This document shows positions 7,991 through 16,092 of a stretch of DNA of 64,000 nucleotides, in pieces. The stretch is from the NCBI GenBank assembly GCA_964371555.1, contig CAYJMQ010000002.1:7280-71279 (forward strand), given 5' to 3'. Under the pieces are notes generated by a model. It was not told the DNA's origin. It saw only the letters and a program-made list of their open reading frames with translations, and ran no database searches. The DNA comes from CAYJMQ01 sp964371555. Lineage in GTDB: Bacteria > Bdellovibrionota > JACOXK01 > 2-02-FULL-40-11. A program made the translations under genes and the position numbers. Position 1 is the first letter of the stretch, and every line of letters begins with the position of its first letter.

Positions 7991-9682
7991 ATGGATCGTG
8001 TCAGTGATGTAACCCTTCTCGATTGCACCATCCGGGACGGGGGATTTTTTAATCAGTGGAATTTTGAAGACCGGGTTGTCAGGGATGTCTATCGCGCTGT
8101 GTCGGCGTCTGGGGTCGGAATTGCCGAGCTTGGATACAGAGTCAATGAGAAATTTTCTGAACCAGAAAGGCTCAAAGAGCCATATGGAAAATGGAGATTT
8201 TCTTCTGAAGAGGATCTGAGGCGGGCGACTGAGGGGCTCAAATCCCAGGGTGGCGCCAGGATCGCCGTTATGTCAGATTTTGGAAAAGTCGATCTCACCG
8301 ATTTCGCTCAAGCCAGAGAAAGTGTTGTCGATATTGTCCGATTGGCCGCGCACAAAGATCAGCTCTTTAAAGCGATTCAGTTTTTGGAAAAAGTGAAGGA
8401 AAAGGGATACGAGGTTTCCTTAAATGCAATGGGGTGTGCCGATCTTACAGAGATAGAACGGAAAGAATTGATCCTGGCGTTGAAACGCTCATCTATCGAT
8501 ATGATCTATCTGGCCGATAGCTACGGATCGATCCTTCCGCACCAGGTCAGATCCCTCTTTGAGCCCTTTTTGGAGATTCAAAATATTAAAGTCGGATTCC
8601 ATGCGCATAATAATTTACAAATGGCTTTTGCCAACGCGCTGGAGGCGATCGCCTGCGGGGTTCATCTTATTGATTCAACGCTCTACGGAATGGGGCGCGG
8701 CGCCGGAAATTTATGCACGGAAATCATCGTTCTCTATCTTCAACTCTTAAATCGTAAAAAATATAACGTGATTCCGGTTTTGAATTGTATCGATTCTTAT
8801 TTTCTCAAGTTAAAACAAAAACTGAACTGGGGATATCAGCTCCATTTTATGCTCTCCGGGATGTATCAATGTCATCCCAACTTTGCCAAAGAGCTCGTCG
8901 AGTTTCGGGAATACGCGGCAGAAGATATCTGCCGGATTATGGAAAGAATTAAGGAGGCGCGGCCGATCGGCTATCGCCCCGATCTGATTCGCGGGATTAT
9001 TGAAAAGGGATATGTTGAAACGCTGGCAAAAGACGCGGTTCCTTATGTCGGTCGCCATGAGGGGAGAGACTTTCTCATTCTCGCGAATGGACCTTCTTTA
9101 AAACAATTCAAATCTCAAATCGATCGTTTTATTGAAAAGTATGATCCCGTGGTGATGGGGACGAATCACCTTTCTGGATTATTTGCTCCAGACTATCATG
9201 CTTTTAATAATAAAAAGCGATTTATGAGATATATTGATTCGGTGAGCCCATCTTCCCAGTTATTGCTCAGTCAATATTTTGATCAAAAAATGGTTCGGGA
9301 TTATACGTCAAGACCCTACGAGAATCTTTATTATAAAGATATGCTCGGGAATGAATTTAATATTAAAAATGGCGTGGTTCAGACGAACTGCAGGACCATT
9401 TCCGTTCTTCTGATCGGAATTGCAATTGTCATGGGGGCGAGACAGATTTATATTGCGGGAATGGATGGATATCTGGGATCGGATATTGAAAATTCTCTTC
9501 ATTATTATCGTGAAGATGATGAAAACCGAAGCTCCGAAATGCTTAAAGAGAGGCATTGTTCATGTCAAAACTTTCTTTCTCAGATCAACGACTATTTGCC
9601 GGCCGTTGGGCGTGAAAAGCCCTGTTTTCTCACCCCCACGAGCTACCAGGTTTCATACAGGGATATTAATACATACTTATGA
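7991..9682 (+). CDS. HMGL-type aldolase fused to a DUF115/MptE-like domain
   Basis: A 563-residue two-domain protein. Residues about 5-290 are an HMGL/DmpG-type TIM barrel: TLLDCTIRDGGF carries the conserved Arg-Asp, FHAHNN (about 203-208) supplies the two metal-binding His, and STLYGMGRGAGN follows. Relatives catalyse aldol cleavage or condensation with pyruvate- or acetyl-CoA-derived carbanions. Residues about 358-563 begin with FLILANGPSL and contain TNHLSG and IYIAGMDGY, resembling DUF115/MptE-like and Maf glycosyltransferase-like folds. The fusion may form a branched or unusual sugar, or place an acyl unit on a glycan (inference). It overlaps the next GT2 gene by four bases (ATGA), so the two are coupled. 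Confidence 0.72.
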   Translation: MDRVSDVTLLDCTIRDGGFFNQWNFEDRVVRDVYRAVSASGVGIAELGYRVNEKFSEPERLKEPYGKWRFSSEEDLRRATEGLKSQGGARIAVMSDFGKVDLTDFAQARESVVDIVRLAAHKDQLFKAIQFLEKVKEKGYEVSLNAMGCADLTEIERKELILALKRSSIDMIYLADSYGSILPHQVRSLFEPFLEIQNIKVGFHAHNNLQMAFANALEAIACGVHLIDSTLYGMGRGAGNLCTEIIVLYLQLLNRKKYNVIPVLNCIDSYFLKLKQKLNWGYQLHFMLSGMYQCHPNFAKELVEFREYAAEDICRIMERIKEARPIGYRPDLIRGIIEKGYVETLAKDAVPYVGRHEGRDFLILANGPSLKQFKSQIDRFIEKYDPVVMGTNHLSGLFAPDYHAFNNKKRFMRYIDSVSPSSQLLLSQYFDQKMVRDYTSRPYENLYYKDMLGNEFNIKNGVVQTNCRTISVLLIGIAIVMGARQIYIAGMDGYLGSDIENSLHYYREDDENRSSEMLKERHCSCQNFLSQINDYLPAVGREKPCFLTPTSYQVSYRDINTYL

Positions 9683-10605
9683 ATATGGAACAGGTTTCAA
9701 TCGTTTTCCCAGTCTATAATGAAGAAAATAATCTGGTTGTTCTGTATGAAAAAGTGAAAACAGCCTGCCAAATGGCAGGGGTTTCAAGCCAGATGGTTTT
9801 CGTGGATAACGGGAGCGAGGATGCGTCATTAGATATTATAAGACAGCTCAGCCGAAATGATCCCCAGGTAAGCTATATCTCTCTCTCCCGGAATTTTGGT
9901 CATCAGAACGCCCTCTTTGCGGGGCTCATGCACTGTAAGGGGGATGCCGTTATTACCATGGATGCCGATCTTCAACACCCCCCCTCCCTGATTCCCGAGA
10001 TGATCCGTTTGTGGAGAGAGGGGAATGAAGTTGTTTATACCGTCAAAAAAAGTGAAAACATCCCCTATTTGAAACGCCTTGTTTTAAAAATTTTTTACAA
10101 GTTGATGACAAGGGTTTCCGGGCTTGAGTTTCGTTTTGGTCAGTCGGACTTCAGGCTGATCGATAAAAAGGTTCTGGAGATAGTCTTAAAGATGCCTGAG
10201 TATCATAAATTCCTGCGGGGGCAGATCCGCTGGGTCGGCTTTAAACAGACAGGCATCACCTTTGCCATTGAGCCAAGATACAGCGGTCAATCAAAATTTT
10301 CTGTTAAAGATTTGTTTGTATTTGCAATCGACGGTCTATTCGGTTTTTCCAGACACCCTCTGCATTTGATCATGCTGATCGGCTTAGTGGTTGGATTTTT
10401 TTCTTTCTTATACATGCTGGCTGAGGTTATTTTGCCATGGCTTTTCAATTCCCCAATGCCTCCAGGGTTTGTTACCCTGGCGGCTGCTATTTTTTTTCTA
10501 GGCAGCATTCAGTTGATAGCCATTGGCGTTTTGGGAGAGTATGTGGGGAGAATATTTGATCAGACAAAACAACGCCCCAATTTTATTATAAAAGAGAGGT
10601 CTTAA
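9679..10605 (+). CDS. GtrB/DPM1-like polyprenyl-phosphate glycosyltransferase (GT2)
   Basis: A 308-residue family 2 transferase. The GT-A core has SIVFPVYNEENNL, DNGSEDAS and the metal-binding MDADLQHPP (about 94-102). The C-terminus has two membrane helices (about 232-260 and 268-295) and the GEYVGRIFDQTKQRPNFII ending typical of GtrB/YfdH and ArnC. Such enzymes move a sugar from a nucleotide onto undecaprenyl phosphate at the cytoplasmic face, to be used by GT-C enzymes on the other side. Several GT-C candidates are nearby (12387, 20802, 25583). Its start overlaps the aldolase stop. Confidence 0.88.
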   Translation: MNMEQVSIVFPVYNEENNLVVLYEKVKTACQMAGVSSQMVFVDNGSEDASLDIIRQLSRNDPQVSYISLSRNFGHQNALFAGLMHCKGDAVITMDADLQHPPSLIPEMIRLWREGNEVVYTVKKSENIPYLKRLVLKIFYKLMTRVSGLEFRFGQSDFRLIDKKVLEIVLKMPEYHKFLRGQIRWVGFKQTGITFAIEPRYSGQSKFSVKDLFVFAIDGLFGFSRHPLHLIMLIGLVVGFFSFLYMLAEVILPWLFNSPMPPGFVTLAAAIFFLGSIQLIAIGVLGEYVGRIFDQTKQRPNFIIKERS

Positions 10606-10611
10606 AAATAG

Positions 10612-11352
10612 ATGACCCGGGCAAAGGTTTTCATTTTGTGTGGAGGGAGGGGGCGTCGCCTTGAGCCGAATCATCCCGGTCTTCCCAAAGTATTGGTGGA
10701 ACTCCGGGGGAAACCGATCCTTCAGCATATTCTCGAATTTTATATTCAGCGTGAGTGGCGTCAGTTTGTTATCTGCGCCGGTTACCGGAGCGATCTCGTT
10801 CGTGGTTTTCTATCCCAATTTCAATCCAATGCCGAAATAGAGATCTCAGACAGCGGCATCGATGCCGGAATGCTTGAGCGTCTTTATCGTGCGCGGCATC
10901 TCATCGGTGAGCGGGCGGTCATTACTTACGGAGATACGTTTATCGATATCGATATCGATCAGATGCTCAAGGAACATCTGAAAGGAGGGAGAGATCTCAC
11001 CTTGACAGTCGCCGACATCCGGACCCCTTTTGGCATTGTTAAAATAGACAAGGACCAAAAGGTCAAATCGTTTGAGGAAAAGCCGGTTTTCTCGTACTAT
11101 ATCGGGCACATGATTCTTGAGCGCAGGGTCCTCGACGAACTCGATGAACGATTGATTGTTACGCCGGATGGGGAAGGAATCGTCAAACTGTTTCAACTGC
11201 TTGCAAGACAAAAGAGACTACACGCCTATAAACATAAGGGGCTAAAATTGACATTCAATACCTGGGATGAACATAAGAGCGCGGAAGATGTATTTGTGAG
11301 GTTTTTTACTGAAGCCGCAAGTCCATTTCCGGAGGAAATGGACGCGCAGTAA
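10612..11352 (+). CDS. Sugar-1-phosphate nucleotidyltransferase (RfbF/HddC-like)
   Basis: A 246-residue nucleotidyltransferase with FILCGGRGRRL near the N-terminus, a KVLVELRGKPIL substrate motif and YGDTFIDID as the metal-binding aspartate site. The pattern FVICAGYRSDLVRGFL resembles glucose-1-phosphate cytidylyltransferase and heptose-1-phosphate guanylyltransferase groups; which nucleotide is used cannot be decided. It activates a sugar for the following epimerase/dehydratase gene. The last dozen codons are encoded by the first copy of a hairpin repeat (11316-11349), so the natural C-terminus seems to have been replaced or extended by the repeat. Confidence 0.8.
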   Translation: MTRAKVFILCGGRGRRLEPNHPGLPKVLVELRGKPILQHILEFYIQREWRQFVICAGYRSDLVRGFLSQFQSNAEIEISDSGIDAGMLERLYRARHLIGERAVITYGDTFIDIDIDQMLKEHLKGGRDLTLTVADIRTPFGIVKIDKDQKVKSFEEKPVFSYYIGHMILERRVLDELDERLIVTPDGEGIVKLFQLLARQKRLHAYKHKGLKLTFNTWDEHKSAEDVFVRFFTEAASPFPEEMDAQ

Positions 11353-11388
11353 AGTCGCAAGCCATTTTCGAAAGAAAATGGCGCGCAG
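11316..11388. repeat. Two tandem copies of a hairpin repeat
   Basis: Both copies have the layout cgcaa, hairpin, gcgcag. Copy 1 has 10-base arms at 11321-11330 and 11334-11343. Copy 2 has 9-base arms at 11361-11369 and 11374-11382. The stems differ in sequence but stay fully paired, so the changes are compensatory. Copy 1 encodes the tail of the nucleotidyltransferase; copy 2 overlaps the first possible start codon of the next gene. A related hairpin lies at 14021-14051. Confidence 0.7.
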
Positions 11389-12394
11389 CATGAATATAAG
11401 CCTTTTTATGATGTCATTTAGTGGAAAAAAAGTTCTGGTTACCGGTGGGGGTGGATTTATCGCCTCTCATCTCACCCGGCGCCTGGTCAAAGAAGGGGCC
11501 GATGTCTGGATCACCGCAAAATATCACAGCATCATTGACAATGTCCGGTTAGCGGATGTGTGGGGGAAGATCAACTGTCTTGAGGCCGATTTGAGAAATC
11601 CCGATGCGCTGAAAGAGATTGCCGCAATTCAACCAGAAATCATTTATCACATGGCTGCCTATAATCATGTGGGAGATAGCTTCGCGAATGTTACAGAGGC
11701 GATTGATGTGAATGGAACAGGATCAGTGAATTTGCTGGAAGCGTATGGAGGCTATGAAAGATTTATTTATGTTTCTTCTTCTGAAATTTATGGGCATCAG
11801 GAGGCTGTTCCTTTTTGCGAAGAGGCGCTGCCATTTCCAATCTCCCCCTACGCTGTCGGAAAATATGCCGGTGAATGTTACGCGCGGCTCAAATGGCATG
11901 TGGAGAAAAAACCGATTGTCGTTCTTCGCCCGTTTAATACGTTTGGCCCGTATCAGAGCCCGCGGGCGATTATTGGCGAGCTCATTATCAAATGTCTCAA
12001 AGGGGAAGATATTGTGACGACCGATGGAATACAGACCCGCGATTTTAACTATGTTGAAAATATGGTTGAGGCGTTTATATTAGCGGCATTTCATGAAGAG
12101 GCGGTTGGGAAGATCATCAATGTCGGTTCAGGAAGGGAGATCTCCATTCGGGAGCTTACGACAAAAATTCATGCCGTTGCGCAGTCCCGCTCAAGACTTC
12201 GAATCGGGGAGCTGCCGTACCGTCCGACAGAAATCTGGCGGATGGCTGCGGACGCGAAGCGGGCAAAACAGATATTGGGATGGACGCCGGGAGTCGATTT
12301 TGAAGAGGGACTGAAAAAAACGATTGAATGGTATCGAAAATTTATTGCCGTCTTCTACCACGAAAGTTCCGAACTGCGTCGTTTGAGTGAATAA
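11378..12394 (+). CDS. NAD-dependent epimerase/dehydratase (GDP-mannose or dTDP-glucose dehydratase-like)
   Basis: An extended SDR with VLVTGGGGFIASHL near the N-terminus, a VSSSEIYGHQ serine segment and a YAVGKYAGE YxxxK site. NTFGPYQSPRA and RDFNYVENMVEA match nucleotide-sugar 4,6-dehydratases and epimerases. The start is uncertain: the ATG at 11378 lies in a hairpin arm with weak ribosome-binding sequence, and ATGs at 11408 or 11411 (MSFSGKK) would give the usual family length of about 328. It probably uses the product of the nucleotidyltransferase just upstream. The 3' end overlaps the next gene by eight bases. Confidence 0.85.
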   Translation: MARSMNISLFMMSFSGKKVLVTGGGGFIASHLTRRLVKEGADVWITAKYHSIIDNVRLADVWGKINCLEADLRNPDALKEIAAIQPEIIYHMAAYNHVGDSFANVTEAIDVNGTGSVNLLEAYGGYERFIYVSSSEIYGHQEAVPFCEEALPFPISPYAVGKYAGECYARLKWHVEKKPIVVLRPFNTFGPYQSPRAIIGELIIKCLKGEDIVTTDGIQTRDFNYVENMVEAFILAAFHEEAVGKIINVGSGREISIRELTTKIHAVAQSRSRLRIGELPYRPTEIWRMAADAKRAKQILGWTPGVDFEEGLKKTIEWYRKFIAVFYHESSELRRLSE

Positions 12395-14021
12395 GAGGTT
12401 CCTACATCTCTCCGTTTTATTTTTGGTATTAATCTTGAGCCTTTTTCTGGTTCTTCCCACCATTCATAATCATATCAACGACCCCAATGCGATTGTCTAT
12501 TTTAATCATGATGAAGGGTATCAGATGGATCTTATCTGGTCGTACTATCGCGGTGAAATTCGTCCGAGCTATGCGGGGAATGTCGATTATGGCCTGGAAA
12601 TGGTTTACATCACCGATCTTTGCCGTCTCTTTTTTTCCAGATTTATCGATTTTACTCCAGGTTTATTTGTTGTCATCATGAGATGGCTGCATCTCATGGG
12701 GTGGCTCTTTGCGTTGGTTGTCTTTTGGCGAATGGTCGGACGTCATTTTAACAGGGGGTGGCAGCGATCGGCTTCAACCCTTCTGCTTTCGGTTCATCCG
12801 GCCTTTGCCTATTTTTCAAATAACAATAAACCCGATTTTTTGGTCCTCTTATTTATGATCATCGGACTTGACTATTCTCTGCGATTGGTTGAGCGCCCTT
12901 CAAAGAAGGCGCTCCTCATCTCTGTCGCTTCAGCGGCGATCGCTGTTATCATAAAGTTTGCCGGTGTTTTTCTTCTGCCTGCGATTGTTGCAGCGCTCTA
13001 CTTGGGAAAGGAGGGGGGCAAAGGGGGCAAGGGGGAAGAACGGGAGGGGGGCGTTGCAAAGAAAGTACTCTCAGATGGCTTAATCGTCTTTGCCATCTTT
13101 GTCTCGGCTATGTTGATCTTTGGTTTTCGATGGTTTCTGGACCCTGCCCATTTGATCAATACGTACGTTCAGAATGGACTCGATTTTTCGGGTGGTTTTA
13201 TGATCAGGGATCTTTCTGTCCCGGCAGCGTTTGTAAAAACATATTTGTCGACTCTTGTTAAGAGATTTGTCTCTTTCGATCTGATTATTCTTTCCCTGTT
13301 TGGAATATATCTCTTTATGGAGATTTTCTTTAAAAGAGAAGGATTTTCCTTTAGGCCCGACCAAAGGAAGAAGAAGAAAAGGCTTGTACTGATCATCTAT
13401 CTTGTCCCCTTTCTTTTATCAATCTTTACCCCTGGCCGTTTTACCCGGTACCATGCCCTCCCCTTTTTTGCGGCGATCTACATTCTCATTTTCGAGGGGA
13501 TGGGGATCATGATGTTTGTATTTCGTGACTATCAGATCGCAAAGGGGATTGCAAAAATTGCGCTGACACTTCTCGTTCTGTTCGACATCTCCGTAAATGC
13601 CGCAAGGACAGTCAGGGAAAGGGTTACTCAGTTTCATCAGCGGGAAGGTGTGTCATTTGAGATCTCTCAATGGTGGCGGCGGCATATTCCCCCGGAAGAA
13701 AAGGTCGTAACCGATCATATGACACGCGTCTATGTTCCGCCCGAACACAAGAACATCACGATTTTTAGAGGATATCAGATTAGCCGGCTCGAACAACTTC
13801 GCGGCATCATAAAAGAGGGGGTAAAGGAGGGGGTGAAAGAGAGTCGGCCACGCTACCTCTATTATAATGAAGGGCCGAGTGGAGGTAAGGCATTTCCGCC
13901 GATCGATCTCATGCTTCCGGGTCAAAGGGTAAAATTAGCTAAATTATTTGAAACTGAGGGGCGGAAATATCAGAGACGGGAAGGAGACAGATTTCTGATC
14001 TATGAACTGATGTATGAGTAG
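12387..14021 (+). CDS. GT39/ArnT-like membrane glycosyltransferase (GT-C)
   Basis: GTG start overlapping the previous stop. The 544-residue product has an N-terminal membrane helix, an acidic periplasmic loop motif (FNHDEGYQM, about 31-39) of the kind that binds polyprenyl-phosphate sugars in GT-C enzymes, and about ten further hydrophobic segments. It probably transfers a sugar from a lipid carrier made by the GtrB-like enzyme at 9679 (inference). Two low-complexity Gly/Glu/Lys segments, encoded by G-rich tracts at 13013-13051 and 13817-13833, lie in cytosolic or loop regions and look like insertions relative to a compact GT-C. A hairpin begins at the stop codon. Confidence 0.75.
   Translation: MNKRFLHLSVLFLVLILSLFLVLPTIHNHINDPNAIVYFNHDEGYQMDLIWSYYRGEIRPSYAGNVDYGLEMVYITDLCRLFFSRFIDFTPGLFVVIMRWLHLMGWLFALVVFWRMVGRHFNRGWQRSASTLLLSVHPAFAYFSNNNKPDFLVLLFMIIGLDYSLRLVERPSKKALLISVASAAIAVIIKFAGVFLLPAIVAALYLGKEGGKGGKGEEREGGVAKKVLSDGLIVFAIFVSAMLIFGFRWFLDPAHLINTYVQNGLDFSGGFMIRDLSVPAAFVKTYLSTLVKRFVSFDLIILSLFGIYLFMEIFFKREGFSFRPDQRKKKKRLVLIIYLVPFLLSIFTPGRFTRYHALPFFAAIYILIFEGMGIMMFVFRDYQIAKGIAKIALTLLVLFDISVNAARTVRERVTQFHQREGVSFEISQWWRRHIPPEEKVVTDHMTRVYVPPEHKNITIFRGYQISRLEQLRGIIKEGVKEGVKESRPRYLYYNEGPSGGKAFPPIDLMLPGQRVKLAKLFETEGRKYQRREGDRFLIYELMYE
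13013..13051 (+). repeat. G-tract array with quadruplex-forming layout
   Basis: G runs of 6, 5, 5, 3 and 6 at 13013-13018, 13023-13027, 13031-13035, 13042-13044 and 13046-13051 are separated by loops of one to six bases. This fits the usual pattern for an intramolecular G-quadruplex on the coding strand. It encodes a Gly/Lys/Glu-rich insert in the GT-C protein. Confidence 0.5.
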
Positions 14022-14051
14022 CAAGTCCATTTCCTTTGGCAATGGACTTGC
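14021..14051. terminator. Hairpin immediately after the GT-C gene
   Basis: Arms of 11 bases at 14021-14031 and 14041-14051 are perfectly complementary, and the loop can pair two further G-C pairs. It begins in the last base of the stop codon. The 5' arm shares gcaagtccatttcc with the repeat at 11318. No clear T run follows, so termination is possible but not certain. Confidence 0.5.
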
Positions 14052-14099
14052 TGCTTCTCTCTTGCCATTTCTAACGGTTTTGATACGGCTATCCTTAGT

Positions 14100-14639
14100 A
14101 TGAAAAAGATCCTCGATTCCCATGGCAGGGTTTTTGGTATCATTAATATTTTCGATTTTCTGTTCCTCCTCTTTCTGATCCTTCTTCTTCCAATGATTTA
14201 TCATGGCTATAGGCTCACCCATGTAAAACAGGAATTTGTGAAAGCGGGATATCATCCGGCCAGTGATGTGCCGGCGTCAAAGATTTTGCTGGAGAAAGAG
14301 ATCCCTCTTGTCCTGCAGATGAGAAATCTCACCCATGAAGAAGCTTCTTTTATTAAAAAAAGAATAAATAAGATTGAGTGGGAGAACGATGTCAGATTTA
14401 TAAGGCTGCTCAAAAAGCAAACAGAGCCCCTGATGCTTGGTACGAGATCCCTTATGCAGGTACATGGACTCGAGTTTCTGGTTTCTGTTCGGATTTCAGT
14501 TTTGAGAAGAAATTATTCCGTGCCAGATGTATTATTTCGAAACGCAAAGATCCCGGAGCAGATTGTGAACATCATTATAGGCGAGAGGAGATTTAAGGGG
14601 TTTCTTCAGCCCCTAAATTCTAATGAGCAGAATATATAG
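14100..14639 (+). CDS. DUF4330-family membrane-anchored protein
   Basis: A 179-residue protein starting MKKILDSHGRVFGIINIFD and one membrane helix (about 17-36), the characteristic DUF4330 start. The rest is a small periplasmic domain of beta character. DUF4330 proteins occur in polysaccharide and cell-envelope loci of many bacteria, with no defined biochemical role. It overlaps the next small membrane gene by 17 bases, so the two are translationally linked. A role in assembly or export of the glycan is inference from context. Confidence 0.7.
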   Translation: MKKILDSHGRVFGIINIFDFLFLLFLILLLPMIYHGYRLTHVKQEFVKAGYHPASDVPASKILLEKEIPLVLQMRNLTHEEASFIKKRINKIEWENDVRFIRLLKKQTEPLMLGTRSLMQVHGLEFLVSVRISVLRRNYSVPDVLFRNAKIPEQIVNIIIGERRFKGFLQPLNSNEQNI

Positions 14640-15048
14640 AGAAAGTTTCATCTATCGGCTTTTTTTTCAGCGCCCCCTGATCGAGAATGGAGGAGAGACA
14701 TTTCTCGAGCGATCAGTTGTTTTCCGGCGTTATCTTTTATTTTTTGAAAAAATGAGACTATTTTTATTTCAAAGCGTCGGCTATAGGCTTATAAAAAGGG
14801 GACACGATTTTTTTGTGAGATATGGTTTCAGAATAGTCGGAGTCCTTGTCCTCTTTTCTTCTTTTTACTTCTTTCTATCCAGGTTTATAGTCGAGGATTC
14901 TCGTTTTACCCTCTTTGAATTTTTCTTTTATTTAGATTTATTCTTTTTAGGTTTTTTTTTCTTTATTCCCCTAAACCATTTGCCAGGCTATTATGAGAGA
15001 AGCTGGCTCAAAAAATATCTCTTTTCAAAAAAATTGTTCGCGCGTTAG
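14623..15048 (+). CDS. Small membrane protein of unknown function
   Basis: A 141-residue protein I do not recognise. It has two strongly hydrophobic, Phe/Leu-rich segments (about 68-88 and 96-117) and basic ends, suggesting a two-helix inner-membrane protein. The first half is rich in Arg and Phe. It is sandwiched between the DUF4330 gene (17-base overlap) and a GT2 gene (56-base overlap), so it probably acts with one of them. The long downstream overlap suggests the GT2 may begin later than its first ATG. Confidence 0.55.
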   Translation: MSRIYRESFIYRLFFQRPLIENGGETFLERSVVFRRYLLFFEKMRLFLFQSVGYRLIKRGHDFFVRYGFRIVGVLVLFSSFYFFLSRFIVEDSRFTLFEFFFYLDLFFLGFFFFIPLNHLPGYYERSWLKKYLFSKKLFAR

Positions 15049-16048
15049 CGTCATTATTCCGACTTATAACCGCGCAGCCTATTTAAAAGAAGCGATTGAG
15101 AGCGTCCTACAGCAAAGATTCTCCCCCCCCCTATCCCCAACTGATGTTGAGCTGATTGTTGTCGATGATGGTTCCACAGATGAAACCGGGAATCTGCTCT
15201 CTTTTTATAAAGAGAGAATAAAATGTCTTTATCAGAGAAACCGGGAACGGGGAGCGGCAAGAAATCTCGGCATTCTCTCGTCTCTAAATGACCATGGGGA
15301 TGACAATGGGGATGACCATGGGGGGGAATATATCGCCTTCCTCGACTCTGATGATCTTTGGCTTCCGGACCATTTACAACTCTGCGTTTTGGCCCTTGAG
15401 AAGGAGCCCGATTATGGGGTCGCCTTTTCAAACGCCTATCAGATCGATGCCTGCGGAAAAATCATCGCTAAAAATGCAAAAAATGTTTGGAAGGGAGATG
15501 TTCTTGAAAAACTGATTAAAAAATACTCATCTGTGGGGTGTAATTCATCCTCTTCTGTCGTGAGAAAAGGGGTGTTCAGTCAAGGGGGTCTCTTTTGTGA
15601 AGATCCAGAGCTTTCTGGATCGGAAGACTGGGAGATGTGGGTGAGGCTTGCGAATCGCGCTCGTTTTCTTCCCGTCGATGCCTATACGGTAAAACTAAGA
15701 TGTCATGCTGAACAGTCATCACGGAGGATTGAGAAGATGGAAAAATCAATGACGCTTGCCCTCGATCTCGTTTTTCAGAATAAAGCGCTGATACCTAAAA
15801 TCGAAAAATGGAAAAGAGAAGGGTATAGCAGTCTCTATACCATTATCGCAACGAACTATTGCGGAGCAGCTCATTTTTCGAGAGCTTCGTATTTCTTAAA
15901 AAGAGCTGTTTTAGAGTATCCTTTGGCCCTGATTTTCAATAAACTGGTTTTATATACATTCTTTAGAATGCTTTTGGGAAAGCGTTTGGTTGCGCTTTTG
16001 AGAAAGCTCAAATTGCTGGCATATCGTCTTCGATATGGAGAAAGATGA
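14993..16048 (+). CDS. Family 2 glycosyltransferase with a poly-C tract and 12-base repeats
   Basis: A GT-A transferase of 351 residues: SVIIPTYNRAAYL, VVDDGSTDETG, NRERGAARNLG and the metal site FLDSDDLW. The C-terminal third contains basic amphipathic helices. Two features are odd. A run of nine C at 15123-15131 lies early in the gene (about residue 45); slippage there would shift the frame. Three in-frame 12-base repeats at 15290-15325 encode DHGDDNGDDHGG just before the metal site. The first ATG (14993) gives about 18 residues before the domain and overlaps the upstream gene by 56 bases; a later non-ATG start cannot be excluded. Confidence 0.82.
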   Translation: MREAGSKNISFQKNCSRVSVIIPTYNRAAYLKEAIESVLQQRFSPPLSPTDVELIVVDDGSTDETGNLLSFYKERIKCLYQRNRERGAARNLGILSSLNDHGDDNGDDHGGEYIAFLDSDDLWLPDHLQLCVLALEKEPDYGVAFSNAYQIDACGKIIAKNAKNVWKGDVLEKLIKKYSSVGCNSSSSVVRKGVFSQGGLFCEDPELSGSEDWEMWVRLANRARFLPVDAYTVKLRCHAEQSSRRIEKMEKSMTLALDLVFQNKALIPKIEKWKREGYSSLYTIIATNYCGAAHFSRASYFLKRAVLEYPLALIFNKLVLYTFFRMLLGKRLVALLRKLKLLAYRLRYGER

Positions 16049-16092
16049 AAACTGTTTGTTGCAAGCATTATTTTATGATTAGCTGAAGGTAA

